Shown here: in pieces, positions 12,118 to 22,599 of the stretch
How the letters are laid out: every line of letters starts with the position of its first letter
Numbering within the stretch: position 1 is the stretch's first letter
Assembly: GCA_963682025.1 (NCBI GenBank)
Contig: OY821521.1
Location: forward strand, 199,763,026 to 199,827,025
Source: Cordilura impudica
Lineage: Eukaryota > Arthropoda > Insecta > Diptera > Scathophagidae
Length of the DNA: 64,000 bases
Direction: 5' to 3'
The notes under the pieces: model-generated
The model's input: the letters and a program-made list of their open reading frames with translations, nothing else
Databases searched by the model: none
Told to the model about the DNA's origin: nothing
Position numbers and translations under genes: made by a program

Positions 12118-12630
12118 AAAAAGCAATTTTTTTTTAAAGTGGCCTTCCTTAAAAAGTATCATTTTTTTAAATTGCCCTCTTTTAAAAAAGTAGCAATGTT
12201 TTAATAGTATTCTTTTTTTTTAATTATTACCCTTTTTTGAAAAATACCAATTTTTTAAACGATTTTATTTGTTTTAAAACTTACATTTTTTATATAAGTT
12301 TTTTTTAAACTGCATTGAAAAGGGCCTTCTTTAAAGTACCCTTCTTTAAAAAACCGCCCTTTTTGAAAAATTATCCTTTTTGATTACGTACCCTTTTTTT
12401 AAAAAAATTTTTTTTTAATGCCCTTTGTTGAACAAGCACCCTTTTTTAAGAGTATCCTTTTAATAAAACACCCTTTCAAAAGTACCCTTTTTTAAAATTA
12501 CCCATGTTTAATTTTTAAAAAATTACCCTAAAAAGTGTAATTTTTTTAAGAAAAGTACCTTTTAAGAAAAGTACCGTTTTTAAAAAAGGTACCCTGTTTT
12601 AAAAAATTAACCTGTTTTAAGCAAAGTATA
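12118..12630. repeat. AGTACCCTTTTTTAAAA-type minisatellite
   Basis: Degenerate tandem units of about 16-20 bp such as AAAGTACCCTTTTTTAAAA. This is the reverse-complement flavour of the GTACTTTTTTAAGAAAA arrays at 33.2 and 42-45.9 kb. Period and sequence vary from unit to unit. Confidence 0.8.
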
Positions 12631-12699
12631 GTTTTTCTATAAGTAGAACTTGAAATGGCAAAAAAATAACACAAAAAATTAAATTTTAATAAAAAGAAG

Positions 12700-13757
12700 A
12701 GTGTTAAATTCGGCTGAGCCGAATTTTTGATATCCTCCATATAATCATTTTCCTTTTTTCAGTTTCCATTTTTATTTTTAATTTTTAATTTTTAATATTT
12801 AATTTTTAATTTTTTATTTTTAATTTTTAATTTTTAATTTTTAATTTTTAATTTTTAATTTTTAATTTTTAATTTTTAATTTTTAATTTTTAATTTTTAA
12901 TTTTTAATTTTTAATTTTTAATTTTTAATTTTTAATTTTTAATTTTTAATTTTTAATTTTTAATTTTTAATTTTTAATTTTTAATTTTTAATTTTTAATT
13001 TTTAATTTTTAATTTTTAATTTTTAATTTTTAATTTTTAATTTTTAATTTTTAATTTTTAATTTTTAATTTTTAATTTTTAATTTTTAATTTTTAATTTT
13101 TAATTTTTAATTTTTAATTTTTAATTTTTAATTTTTAATTTTTAATTTTTAATTTTGAATTTTTTATTTTTAATTTTTAATTTTTAATTTTTAATTTTTA
13201 ATTTTTAATTTTTAATTTCTAATTTCAAATTTTTAATTTTTAATTTTTGATTTTTAATTTTTATTTTTTTTTTTAATTTTTATTAATTTTTAATATTTAA
13301 TTTTTAATTTTAACGATTAAAAAAATAAGTGGTTATGCCTGCTTAGGTCAATGTGATACACACAATTGCAATGACTTCAACAATAAGAATAATTACTACA
13401 TATACAACATATCTTAAGAAAAACAACAAACACATTTGAAAGTTTAATTTTTTCAAGAGTTTTTTCAAATTTTTATTAATAACTAGTGACCCCTTCAACC
13501 GATTTTGGCGATTATAAATAGCAACACCTTTGGGATGTTAGTAAACGATATTAAGCAAAAACGAGTGATTCAGCTTGGATATTGTCGGCGTGATAGTGAT
13601 TTCCACAGAAAGACGGACAGACGGTCATCGCTAAATCAACTTCCCTTGTTATAATGATCACGAAAATATATGGTTTCTGGGTCTCCGGAATTTATTTCGA
13701 TGCGTGACAAACAGAATGATAAACCTACATATACCCTCTGCCACTGAGGTGTGGAGG
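12700..13757 (+). mobile_element. Candidate element inflated by an (AATTTTT)n array
   Basis: The left boundary is GTGTTAAATTCGGCTGAGCC, then GAATTTTTGATATCCTCC; the right boundary is ACATATACCCTCTGCCACTG, then GGTGTGGAGGATATAAA. The ATATCCTCC and GGAGGATAT ends are inverted relative to each other. Short inverted matches to the left end (GAATTTAACACTCTTACTT) occur at about 3376 and 18644, so it is dispersed. The interior keeps a CAGAAAGACGGACAGACGG tract like that of family P. Most of its length is the 7-bp microsatellite. The class is not determined. Confidence 0.5.
12775..13312. repeat. (AATTTTT)n 7-bp microsatellite
   Basis: About 75 units of AATTTTT, very homogeneous in the middle and degenerate at both edges. 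It lies inside the candidate element 12700-13757. Confidence 0.95.
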
Positions 13758-14171
13758 ATATAAAAATATTGCACGAAATTTAACAGATTTCTTCTCTGTT
13801 AACATAACTTTAGAAAAAAAATAAGAAAATTTAAAAGTGTTAATTTTTATGCTGTCGACAACAGAAAAACCTTTGGTATACAATAACACTGTGGAATTGA
13901 ATAATGGTAATGGTCTTGGGGGGTGGATGATTTTTACACCGAACGGTGGTATAAGGTCATTATAGTAAAATCCCTAAATCATTTGGTCCTGTTCGGGTAT
14001 AGGTAAATTTGATGGCCGTCTAAATATTTTATTTTTTGCAAGCAGTTTTCTTATTCCAGTTTATGTGTTCAACTCTTTTAAATATAGATAGATATATATA
14101 GATAATTCTCAAAAATTTCTAAAAAATCGGCTAAGCCATAAGAACTCATATTCCAATTTAAGATTTGCAAA
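13758..14171. other. Unclassified spacer
   Basis: No gene recognised. Contains a short GATAGATATATATAGATA tract near 14085. Confidence 0.45.
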
Positions 14172-14727
14172 ATCAAGTAACAAAATTACAGTCGGTCTAG
14201 AACAACTATACGATACCCTATATCATGCGTTTAGAGACTCTTTCTCTTAGGTCCAACTAATTAGATATAGAAAATAAGCATAAAGCAAAATTAAGTGGCA
14301 TTGCTATTCATTTTTTGGCGTTCGGAATTAAAAAAGTTTATATCGGATACTATATTTATATGGGGCTTGGTCCAAAAATGGACCAATTCTGACTATATTT
14401 GGTAAGGTCACATAGTTTTTGCAAAAACTTATACAAACCAAATTTGTTTTTTTTTAATAGATTTAAATGAAGAAATCAGATTCATATGGGGGCTTTGACT
14501 AAGAATTGTCCTATAGGGTTAATTTTGGACTACTCATAAATGGATGTAATAGACATACACAAACCCAATTCGACCGAGACCTATACGATAATTTGGATAT
14601 TCTGGCAATTTAAGTCGATTTCATAGGGGTCATTTGTATGGCGACTTGGTCTGAACATGAACCAATTTTCCGTATAATAAAAGATTGGTCTAGGTCAAAT
14701 ATTTTTGGTAGTTACAAACATCAGCAC
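14172..14727 (+). repeat. Family P copy, internally deleted
   Basis: Starts TCAAGTAACAAAATTACAGTC, then GGTCTAGAACAACTATACGA (the palindrome is damaged). It continues through 'taaattaagtggcattgct'-like family sequence and 'tttcataggggtcatttgta', then jumps across the (GGAC)n tract to GGTCTAGGTCAAATATTTTT and GGTAGTTACAAACATCAGCA, where it stops short of the normal right end. Open frame 14638-14871 starts inside it and is not a gene. Confidence 0.75.
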
Positions 14728-14861
14728 GCCGTAGCGTGGACTTACACTAAATTGCCTTTCCTTCTAACTTCTACACCTATGAAATTTTTTATAGACAATT
14801 CAAATGATCGCAAATTATCGCTTTCTATCAAACAACAAAAATCTAGTAATGTGATACTTAA

Positions 14862-15548
14862 AGGGGGGTAAGGCTTTAAAAGTTAAAAAAGTCGTTAAAA
14901 AATTATTTTTTGAAGATATGAATAACGTTGGATTATTTATTTCATATACACATTATAGCATAACATTTGGAGAATCTTTGAAAAAAATTTCAATTAAAAA
15001 TTTTAATAAATATGTCCGTGACAGCGAATCTCCGGTGGCGTTGTTGTTTTGCGGTGAACATCATAACTCGTTACCGAGTCATGTGAAATTAAAAAATCGT
15101 TTAAAAGGTGACATGTTTCCTGAGGTAGTGACTAAGAGCTTTTTAATTTTTTTTTTTTTTTTTGCAGCATTTTGAAGTGAAAAACACGATTTTTGGTATA
15201 AAATTTCGGTAATTTGTGGTAAAAGATGGTGAAGAGAATGGAAAATAAAAAAACTATTTGTGGTTACCTGACGAATTATGTGCAGATATAGTGTGTAAAA
15301 TTTCAAAAGAATCGGTCTTGTAGATTTTGAGTTATGATGTTCACGGTCTTCGAACACTTATCTTCGAGAAAATCGATTAAAAGGTTTTTAAAAACTGATT
15401 TATATACGGCATACCGTATGAGGCCGGTCACTGTATCTTCTTAAGTTTTACTCCGATTTACTTTAAATTTTGAAACAAAACTCTCGATATGTTGTACATT
15501 TAGACCGATAAATGCAAAAAAAAAGTTTTAAAACCTTAAGCCGCCCCC
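14862..15548. mobile_element. TTAA-flanked MITE (piggyBac-type target site)
   Basis: A 687-bp element bounded by TTAA at 14858-14861 and 15549-15552. The ends are inverted: AGGGGGGTAAGGCTTTAAAA on the left and, inward from the right, GGGGGCGGCTTAAGGTTTTA. A second internal inverted pair, GTGAACATCATAACTC at about 15053 and its exact complement at about 15332, gives it a foldback character. TTAA duplication is the signature of piggyBac-like transposition, and assignment to that group is inference. The two open frames inside (14918-15175 + and 15079-15357 -) show no transposase motif. Confidence 0.65.
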
Positions 15549-15552
15549 TTAA

Positions 15553-16499
15553 GCTATTTTTGAATCCAATTTACTATAAAAAAAAATGTATATGCCATCA
15601 TATATAAATTTTCTAAATATCATCCGGATTTTTTTTTTTAATTATACAGATTGCATTTTATTTATATCGTAATGCTTTCTATATAAATTGAACAATATTC
15701 TTTTGTAAACTTTAACAATATGGTTTCATTAAGCATTCCACTTTATTTTTTACCATCTGAGATTTTAATAAAAATGACTCGCAATTTAAATACAAATGTA
15801 ACGGAAACTTCTTTTAATGCGATATTGTGACTGTAGAGAACAGAGCATATGATTAATGTGGTTTTACTTGCCATACAAACACACACACATACATATACGC
15901 ACACATAGATACAAAGCTTTTAATAGACTATATACCAGTCAAATGCATTTTATTCTCAAAAAAAAATGTAAATGGTTTATAGGACGGCCGAGAGTGCAGC
16001 AAAAAAAATTATTACAAACCATTACATTATAACAATGAAGTAAAACGAGTATTGAAATATTGAATCCTTTTATGAAATATTATTGTAATAAAAGTAACGT
16101 TTTATTTTCATTTTGCAGTCAACGCAGATATTTTTTTTATTGTTCTTGGTGATGTTGTTGAAATGTCAAAACAAAACAAAAAAACAAATTGAAAAATATG
16201 GCCAGAGATTAAGTTTAAAAACAAAATGATTGATGTGCAGGAAAACAGGCACCAAACAAGTTTCAACGAAATTTATTTTTCATAAATCATCTTCTCATTA
16301 TAAAATTATGTTATATATAAAAATATTTTAGAAAAGTTTTAAGAAAATTTGCTGAAATAATGCATAAAAAATTCGCAGCTGTTATTTGATAGCAAAAATG
16401 TTTAAAATTTATATTTCCAAAGCTGGAGATAAATCATTAGCTAAAATATGCATTATCAATAGCTAAAATAACAACAACAAGATATTGTGTACATTTATA
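15553..16499. other. AT-rich spacer
   Basis: No gene recognised. Includes (CA)-rich ACACACACATACATATACGC near 15880 and plain AT-rich DNA. Confidence 0.55.
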
Positions 16500-17132
16500 T
16501 AGATAAAAGCTAAAGTAAGTATGTTTGTTTGTAGCTTATATGAGCCTAAACCATAGGATTGATCTTCCTGAAATGTTTACAGAGTCTTAATGAACTATAC
16601 GATATAAATTTTTTTAATATTTTTAATGGGCGTGTTACCTCCCATTTTTATATTAACATGTGAATGAAAATATTTGTGACCGTTTATAAGCAAAATGAGC
16701 GAACGTAGGAGTGTGAGATTTGGCACAGTAATAGATTATATGGAGGAGAAGTGCCGAATGATAGAATTTATGTATAATATGTGTTAAAAATATATTAAAT
16801 TAAATAAAATATTTATAATAAATAATTTTATAAGAGCCTAAAGGTGTGTCAATTTTAGCCAATTTATTATTGATGAATTTTGAATTTTGAATTTTGAATT
16901 ATTTTTTTAACAATCTCATTTATATTTCTTCTGTGTGTTCATGAAAGATTTATAATGAAATGTAATGAATCTTATTTAAAAATTCACAATTTAATTTTTT
17001 TTATTTAAATAGTCATACATTTTATATATATATTTATACATATATTTAAAAAGCATTTAAAGAAAAAAATTGAATGGATAAATTAAATTGCCTAAAATTT
17101 GCACTCGAATTTCGAGTGCTGGAATTTGCTAC
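16500..17132 (+). mobile_element. Longer Helitron (Hel-B body with Hel-A 3' end)
   Basis: The left part matches the Hel-B segment found inside the 3.3-kb duplication (GTTTGTTTGTAG, GATCTTCCTGAAAT, ACAGAGTCTTA, TTTTTAATGGGCGTG, CTCCCATT). The right part carries the Hel-A terminal signature: TTTGCACTCGAATTTCGAGT, then GCTGGAATTTGCTAC followed by T. This copy therefore links the two sequences as one lineage: Hel-A looks like a shortened derivative. Its 5' terminus is worn and only approximate. A partial relative lies at 63511-63945. Confidence 0.65.
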
Positions 17133-17139
17133 TTTTTAT

Positions 17140-17430
17140 AAAGACAATACTTTTGAACAATATTTAACGCATTGAATGCTTCTTTTAGTGAAGGAATATG
17201 GTTAACCGGATCATCTTAATCATCTTCAGGACCATTTCTATATTCTTTATCTATTTCTAAATTACCATTGATGATATCATCAATTATTTCGCTTTCAGTC
17301 ATATCTCTAAATAACATTCTACATCGTCTTCACAATCTACATATTCCATACTGTTTTGAATAATATTTTGAAAATCCACCTCTTCATTGATTTCCAGATA
17401 AGTTTTGGGAGTCCCGGTGATTGTATAAAT
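17140..17430 (-). pseudogene. pogo/Tigger/Jerky-like transposase C-terminal remnant
   Basis: Two overlapping minus-strand frames read TPKTYLEINEEVDF...VDCEDDVE and then MTESEIIDDIINGN...HIPSLKEAFNALNIVQKYC, with one stop in each. An acidic tail containing 'T(D/E)xEII', followed by 'hxEAhxALxxhxxF', is typical of the C-terminal ends of pogo-type DDE transposases and Jerky-like proteins derived from them. The catalytic domain itself is not visible upstream. It ends within 10 bp of the Helitron 3' end at 17132, which probably truncated it. Confidence 0.4.
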
Positions 17431-18160
17431 AAATAAATTTCATAATGTTTTTTTCGTTCCACTTGTTTTGATTTTGTTTTTGGTAAGCGGCTTTAAAAAT
17501 TCAAAAAAATGAGGCGCTTTTTTAAATGTGCAAGTACAAAATGTACACTTAAAGGAGGAAATTATTATTGAATTTTGAAAAATAAAAACCAAAACAAAAA
17601 TTTTATGCACTTATAGCAAAGTGCACATAAGAAAAAGGCATTTAAGTCAAAAATACTATACACAATTCTGTGGTTTTCTAGAATAACCGCGTATGTCATA
17701 AAATCAAAATGTTCAGGAGAGCCAAAAAAGTTATATTTGAAATTATGGGCTTGATATTAAGTTTTTAGAGCTTTTTATTTAACAGTCCTGTAGATATGGG
17801 CAATATATACCTTATATAAAATTTTGAGTCAAAAATCTTCAGAGGAATAGATCCTAGAGAAGGACGAAAAAACAATATGTAAATAACACTTAAAGTGTGT
17901 GCAGACAAAACAACTTATGTCGACAAATGTCGTTTTCTTTGAAAAAGAAAACTACCAGTGCAACTACACATTTAAACATAAGTTGTTGTTGCTTGAAAAA
18001 TTTATTTTTTTTCGTCAACAGAAAGTTAACGGGACTTAGTGTGAGAATATAACAACGTATCAAGAATAATAGTGACAAAAAATAACAGAAATAAACACAA
18101 AAGTTTTTATAAGTGGTTATAAACTGAAAAATAATCCAAAATTATTTTGCATTTTTTTCA
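17431..18160. other. Spacer without recognised genes
   Basis: No domain recognised. The minus frame 17890-18078 is open but unlike any family I know. A perfect GTTTTCTTTGAAAAAGAAAAC near-palindrome lies at about 17930. Confidence 0.5.
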
Positions 18161-18164
18161 TTAA

Positions 18165-18545
18165 TAACAACCTATGTCGCTATGTGTCTAGATCTTGTTG
18201 GCCCATTACGGGAAATTATGCGTTCCTCAAAAGTTTCTTTGAGTAAATTAATTGTAGCATGCACTGTGTGGCATGCATTATAGTCCTGTTAGAACCTCAT
18301 GATAGCAAGATAATGCCAGGTAATCGTGATAAGTAAAAACTTGTAATCATTTCTCTATAACGTTCACCGTTGACAGTAACATTCTGGCCATTATCGTTTC
18401 TAAAGACATAGGGACCAAACAGTAATTTTCTGCGGTGTTTGGACAAAAGAATGTGGATTATCCTTACTCCAAATGCGACAATTTTGTTTATTTTTGTACC
18501 CACCATTAAACAAAATAAGCTTCAGCGCTGAACAAAATTTTGTAT
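18165..18545 (-). pseudogene. mariner-like DDE transposase pseudogene
   Basis: Minus-strand frames spell a familiar insect mariner/Tc1-superfamily transposase: SAEAYF, a broken 'vNKQNCRIW' region, KITVWS, FGPYVFRNDNGQNVTVNGER, YREMITSF. After a gap, CHTVHATINLLKETF and EERIISRNG follow. The CHT(A/V) segment normally follows the second catalytic Asp ('QQDGA'), which is eroded here to QDYNA. Stops and at least two frame changes make it non-functional. No terminal repeats could be assigned. Only roughly the middle third of a complete transposase is present. Confidence 0.75.
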
Positions 18546-18674
18546 GTAAAAAAAATGATAAGCGTACCCAACATTGGTTATACTCGTAATATTAAATTTT
18601 AGACATACATAGCTGAAACGTATCAAATTTCAGCACAGTTGAATTTAACACTCTTACTTGGTTTTATTAAAATA

Positions 18675-18870
18675 CTAATATATCCTGTCATGCTTCGCAG
18701 TGACGTACCGAGACATGTTGACATGTAAAAAACATTTTATTTGATTTATTGTATATTTTGCTGATATTGCATTCGATGCAAAAATTATCAAATTTTTCGG
18801 AGTTCCTACTCTGGAACAAGCTACATGAGAGAAATATGGCTTTTCCAAATTAAATCCGGCAATAAAATAA
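18675..18870 (-). pseudogene. Helitron helicase C-terminus and 3' end, copy 1
   Basis: The minus strand reads AGFNLEKPYFSHVACSRVG, then TPKNLIIFASN. This matches the end of the Pif1-like helicase of Helitrons (GLNLExPCFSHGQLYVACSRVGKP), with the four residues GQLY missing. Downstream the DNA has the form of a Helitron 3' terminus: a hairpin GTCACTGCGAAGCATGAC, then AGGATATATTAG followed by T at the target site. The reading frame stops exactly at that terminal TAG. A GATTTT-rich array adjoins it on the 5' side (18875-19035). Confidence 0.75.
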
Positions 18871-18874
18871 TATT

Positions 18875-19035
18875 TGTAAATTTTTTCTTTTAGCGATTTT
18901 TAATTTTGGCGAATTTTTTCTTTGTGCGATTTTTGATTTTGCCAATTTTTAGTTTTGGCGATTTTTTTTAAGTGGCAATTTTGGATTTTGACGATTTTTG
19001 ATTTTGGTTATTTTTTGAATTTGGCAATTTCGCCC
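18875..19035. repeat. GGCGATTTTTGATTTT-type array beside the Helitron helicase
   Basis: Degenerate repeats of (TTTTGGCGATTTTTGA). The same array occurs at 38085-38170 and 38575-38730 in the second helicase relic, immediately upstream (minus strand) of a GLNLE-encoding segment. On the minus strand it reads as K/N/Q/S-rich codons. Confidence 0.8.
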
Positions 19036-19860
19036 ATATTTTCCATAACTACTCACATTGGCATTTAGGGTATTTGTCAAAAATTTCAGGACTGTCGCTT
19101 TCAGAGGGAGCAAAGTTGTATCATAAAGTTACTGGTTCGCCAGTTCGGCAGTTACCAAATTTGGCCAATTGGGTAACGCAGCCTCACTAAAAGGCATTAA
19201 ATCTGGTGCTAAGGGAAGTCGCATTGCCCTTAGAGGAGGATTTTTAGACTCCATATGGAGCCAAAGCGAAATATAAAACACAGAAAAAAATGGCCGACTG
19301 GTGGTTGGTGAAACAACCATCAGATGAAATGGTTGCTCACATCACTTTAATATATGTGATACAAGACTGAAATGATGGTTTTGATGGAACACATAAAGAA
19401 CGGTGTTCTAGATGCTTTCGAATTTGATTTGCAGAGGAGATTGCTGTGACCAGTTAGTAGGGAGTGTTTGTGAAGTGAATGTGAGCTGGTATGCGTTGAT
19501 TTGGGAAGAGACATGAATTGAAGATAAGCCGTAAGATGAGTCGGATGCCAGAAGGTCAGATGGTAGCAAGAGTATAAGTCTTTTGACGATACAAGAGTGC
19601 GTAGCCAAGAAGTGTCAGAAAAAGTATGTTATAGTAAGCAATGTTGATGTTGGAATCTTTGATGAACCTTCAAGACGACTTCATATGGGAACGGCTCCTC
19701 AGGGTGTTTCGTAGTGGCTATGGTGCCTATATCGCGGGCAGAACACAAATCGATGTGGAGTTGCATTCAACCAGGAGTTCCTACCTTCATAGCAACAGAG
19801 TTTGGGTAGGCCCGACACAATAACAAAATATGGAGTGTATGCCAAGTACATCTCTTCAGA
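19036..19860. other. Moderately GC-richer spacer, possibly old retroelement
   Basis: Composition is less AT-rich than its surroundings and both strands carry several open frames (19129-19320 -, 19408-19608 -, 19641-19823 +). The minus frames vaguely recall a retroelement polyprotein, but no protease, reverse transcriptase or integrase motif is clear enough to name. Confidence 0.3.
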
Positions 19861-20226
19861 AAATAAGTGATCGAATTTAAAGTCTAACCCCTAGAAATAT
19901 GCAAATAGTAAAACAAGTTTTGGGCCAATCCAAAAAAAAATTAGAAGTGGCTCAACGCGACTAAAAATTTCAAGTGTGTTTATATGGGAAAAATATGACT
20001 TTTTTCAGATTTTACGGAAATTTCGTTATACAGATTAGTGTTTTCGACAAGTTGTTATATGAATCGATTGCAGTGCTAAATTATCTCTTTAAAAAGCTAC
20101 ATAGCTTTCAAATGCAATAAAAACTCGCCAAGAAATTGCAAATGCCCCAGACTACTTTTGTGCCAAAAAAAAAAGCTAGGTCGTGAAATTTTACCGAAAT
20201 TTTTTCAACATTAAGAAATTAATTAA

Positions 20227-21403
20227 AGCCATTATTTTATGAGCACTTAGATATGAAGTATTGTTTTATTACCATGTTTTAAACCTATTGCGCAATGATA
20301 CCAAACATGTATTCTTAAACAAAATTTCAAAAAATGGATCTGCCACCTTAAAGTTTTGTTAAATATATGTTGTGGATTAACTGTGTGTATTTTTAAGTAA
20401 ATTCCTCTGCTAGAATTTTTTTTATAAGGAATTATTTTTACGGATTTCGAGAAAAATGATTTTTTTTTTTTGTGAAATTTTCAGTAAATGTACTCTCTCT
20501 AAATACTTTGCATGGAAAATTTATCAGTTTTATACTTTAAAAGATTATGTTTTATCTTAATAGCCTAGCCTTTCGGCAAAAAGTTATATGACCCTATTAT
20601 CCCCTTTGGACTTGAGGTCACATATGACCTCAAGCTAATAAAAGACAATTTATTCAAAAAATTCGAATATTTTGTAGTAGTAGTATTCTTTATTTTTTCG
20701 TTTTAAATTTAACAATATATATACAAAATTATAAAAAGGATTAAATTAAGAATATATTAAGAATATATCTATATTCGACTTTGACAATATGTCGTCAGTC
20801 GAAAGACTATTTAAACAAAGAACAATTTTACAATTTAACAATTTTACAATTTAAATATTCCTAAGGATTAAACTCCGCTATTAAAAAGTTTCTATAATTT
20901 ACACATGTTTTCATATATTTTGATACAGATTGCCAGCCTACAGTCCTGCCATCTAAAATATTGATTATATTGTTAGTGCTGTTGAATTTTTAGATGTAAA
21001 TCTTAAAGCATAATAACCAAATGCGCAATGCTTCCATGCTAAAAATTTGCCGAGGCCAAACTTTGAATTTTGGCATATTTAAACAAATTCTAGTATACTA
21101 GATGAAACCCTTACTATGGGTTGGGAAATAAAATTGTGCTATATTTTATGAAAACTTACACTTATGTGCTCTTAGGATTACATTTCATCAAAATATGTTC
21201 ACATTTGCGACATGTAGTTTGATTACAAGGTTTACATGGACACACAGACGGACAGACGGATGGACATCGCTAAATCGACTCAGAAAGTGACTCGATTTGT
21301 ATGATAAAAGGTGGGCCTAGGCCAAATACTTTTGGTAGTTACATACATCAGCACAAAGTCATTGTACTCTGACCACATAGTGGTATAGGGTGTAATGATG
21401 GCC
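20227..21403. mobile_element. TTAA-bounded insertion in foldback element A
   Basis: The left arm of element A is interrupted after AATTAA and resumes with TTAAGGTATGA, exactly as in the uninterrupted right arm. The inserted 1177 bp therefore has TTAA at 20223-20226 and 21404-21407. Its ends are weakly inverted (AGCCATTATTTTA against GGCCATCATTACA). Its right 220 bp is a family P fragment. A piggyBac-type insertion is the simplest reading but the terminal repeats are imperfect. Confidence 0.5.
21178..21396 (+). repeat. Family P fragment (right end)
   Basis: Runs from TTACATTTCATCAAAATATG through GGACACACAGACGGACAGAC and GGATGGACATCGCTAAATC to GACCACATAGTGGTATAGGG. Only the right third of the family P sequence is present. 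Confidence 0.75.
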
Positions 21404-22599
21404 TTAAGGTATGAACTCTCTTTGAAAAAATGTTTCTTTCGAATTTTTTTTTTTTCATAAATGTCTTCTAAAATCCTTCAGAAATAATGCCCTAAAATGA
21501 TTTTTTAAAATTCGAATAATTTTTGGAGTTACAGAGCTATATATCTATATATATATTTGTACCACAATATAGAAAATTCTTGTAATAAAATTTAAATGCG
21601 TTTTTCCCGAAATCACTTTTCTCAAACGGGGTGTCGTTTTTCTCGAGAACCGATGTCGAAATTCGGCGGACGGCATTTTATTGGTAATTACGTCAGGCAG
21701 GTCCTGCACCAGGATAATTTCACCAGGCTAACTTTACTAACGGAGGAGAGGTGGGGCAAAAACCCCCAAAAACAGCAAATTTTTTAATTTTTTAGAAAAA
21801 AACGTGCCATTTTGTCAATTTTTGATATTTTGAAAATATCTTGGATCAGAACCTGCCTGACGTAATTACCAACAAAATGCCGTCCGCCGAATTTCGATGC
21901 GACATCTGGTTCTCTAGAAAAACGACACCCCGTTTACCTTCTCATTTTGTCGTACCCCTTTTCATCGCTCTGGAAGGGGGGGGATAAAAAAACATAGAAA
22001 TATAAACAAGTACGGAAAAAGTCAGAAAATTACGTCTACTTTTATGTAAAAAAAACCCAAAGTTAATAAATTTAAAAACGACTGAGCTACAACACTTTTA
22101 AAAAGCTTTATTTTTGTGGGGTTGAAAGAGAGGTCATACCTTAATTAATTTCTTAAAGTTGAAAAAATTTCCGTCGAATTTCACGACCTAGATTTTTTTA
22201 TTGACACAAAAGTGGTCTGAGCGAATTTTTATTCGATTTTGAAGCTATATAGATTTTTAAAGAGATAATTTAGTACTGAAATCGATTCATATAACAACTT
22301 GTCGAAAAAGTTATAAAAAAAAAAAGAAAAAAACTATAGAACGAAATTTTTGTAAAATCTGAAAAAAGTCATATTTTCCCCATATAAACACACTTGAAAT
22401 TTTCAGTCGCGTTGAGACCCTCTAAATTTTTTTGATTGACCCAAAACTTTGTATTTCTCAGTTTTTTTGCTATTCGCATATTTCTAGGGGCTGATACCGA
22501 GAGTTTTAACACTTTTCTTATTAAGGGCCACCCTAATGTACATACATACATATGTATGTATGTATACTGAAAGCGGTTTGTATGAAAACAAATTTTTGG

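Larger units (their letters stand above)
19889..22493. mobile_element. Large inverted-repeat (foldback) element A
   Basis: Outer arms of about 340 bp are inverted: 19889-20228 and 22150-22493. They share CCCCTAGAAATATGC, AACGCGACT, AATTTCAAGTGTGTTTATAT, GACAAGTTGTTATATGAATC and TCTTTAAAAA. Inner arms 21405-21720 and 21853-22142 are also inverted (CGGCGGACGGCATTTTATTG, TAATTACGTCAGGCAGG, GGGGTGTCGTTTTTCT). A 1.18-kb segment (20227-21403) bounded by TTAA splits the left arm. No coding potential was recognised; minus frame 22369-22629 and plus frame 21596-21787 are arm sequence. Terminal repeats and a target duplication at the outermost ends could not be established. Confidence 0.7.

Noticed and set aside
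19129..19823. Possible BEL/Pao or other retroelement polyprotein on the minus strand
   Set aside because: No protease, reverse transcriptase or integrase motif could be identified with confidence; only vague resemblance and different composition.
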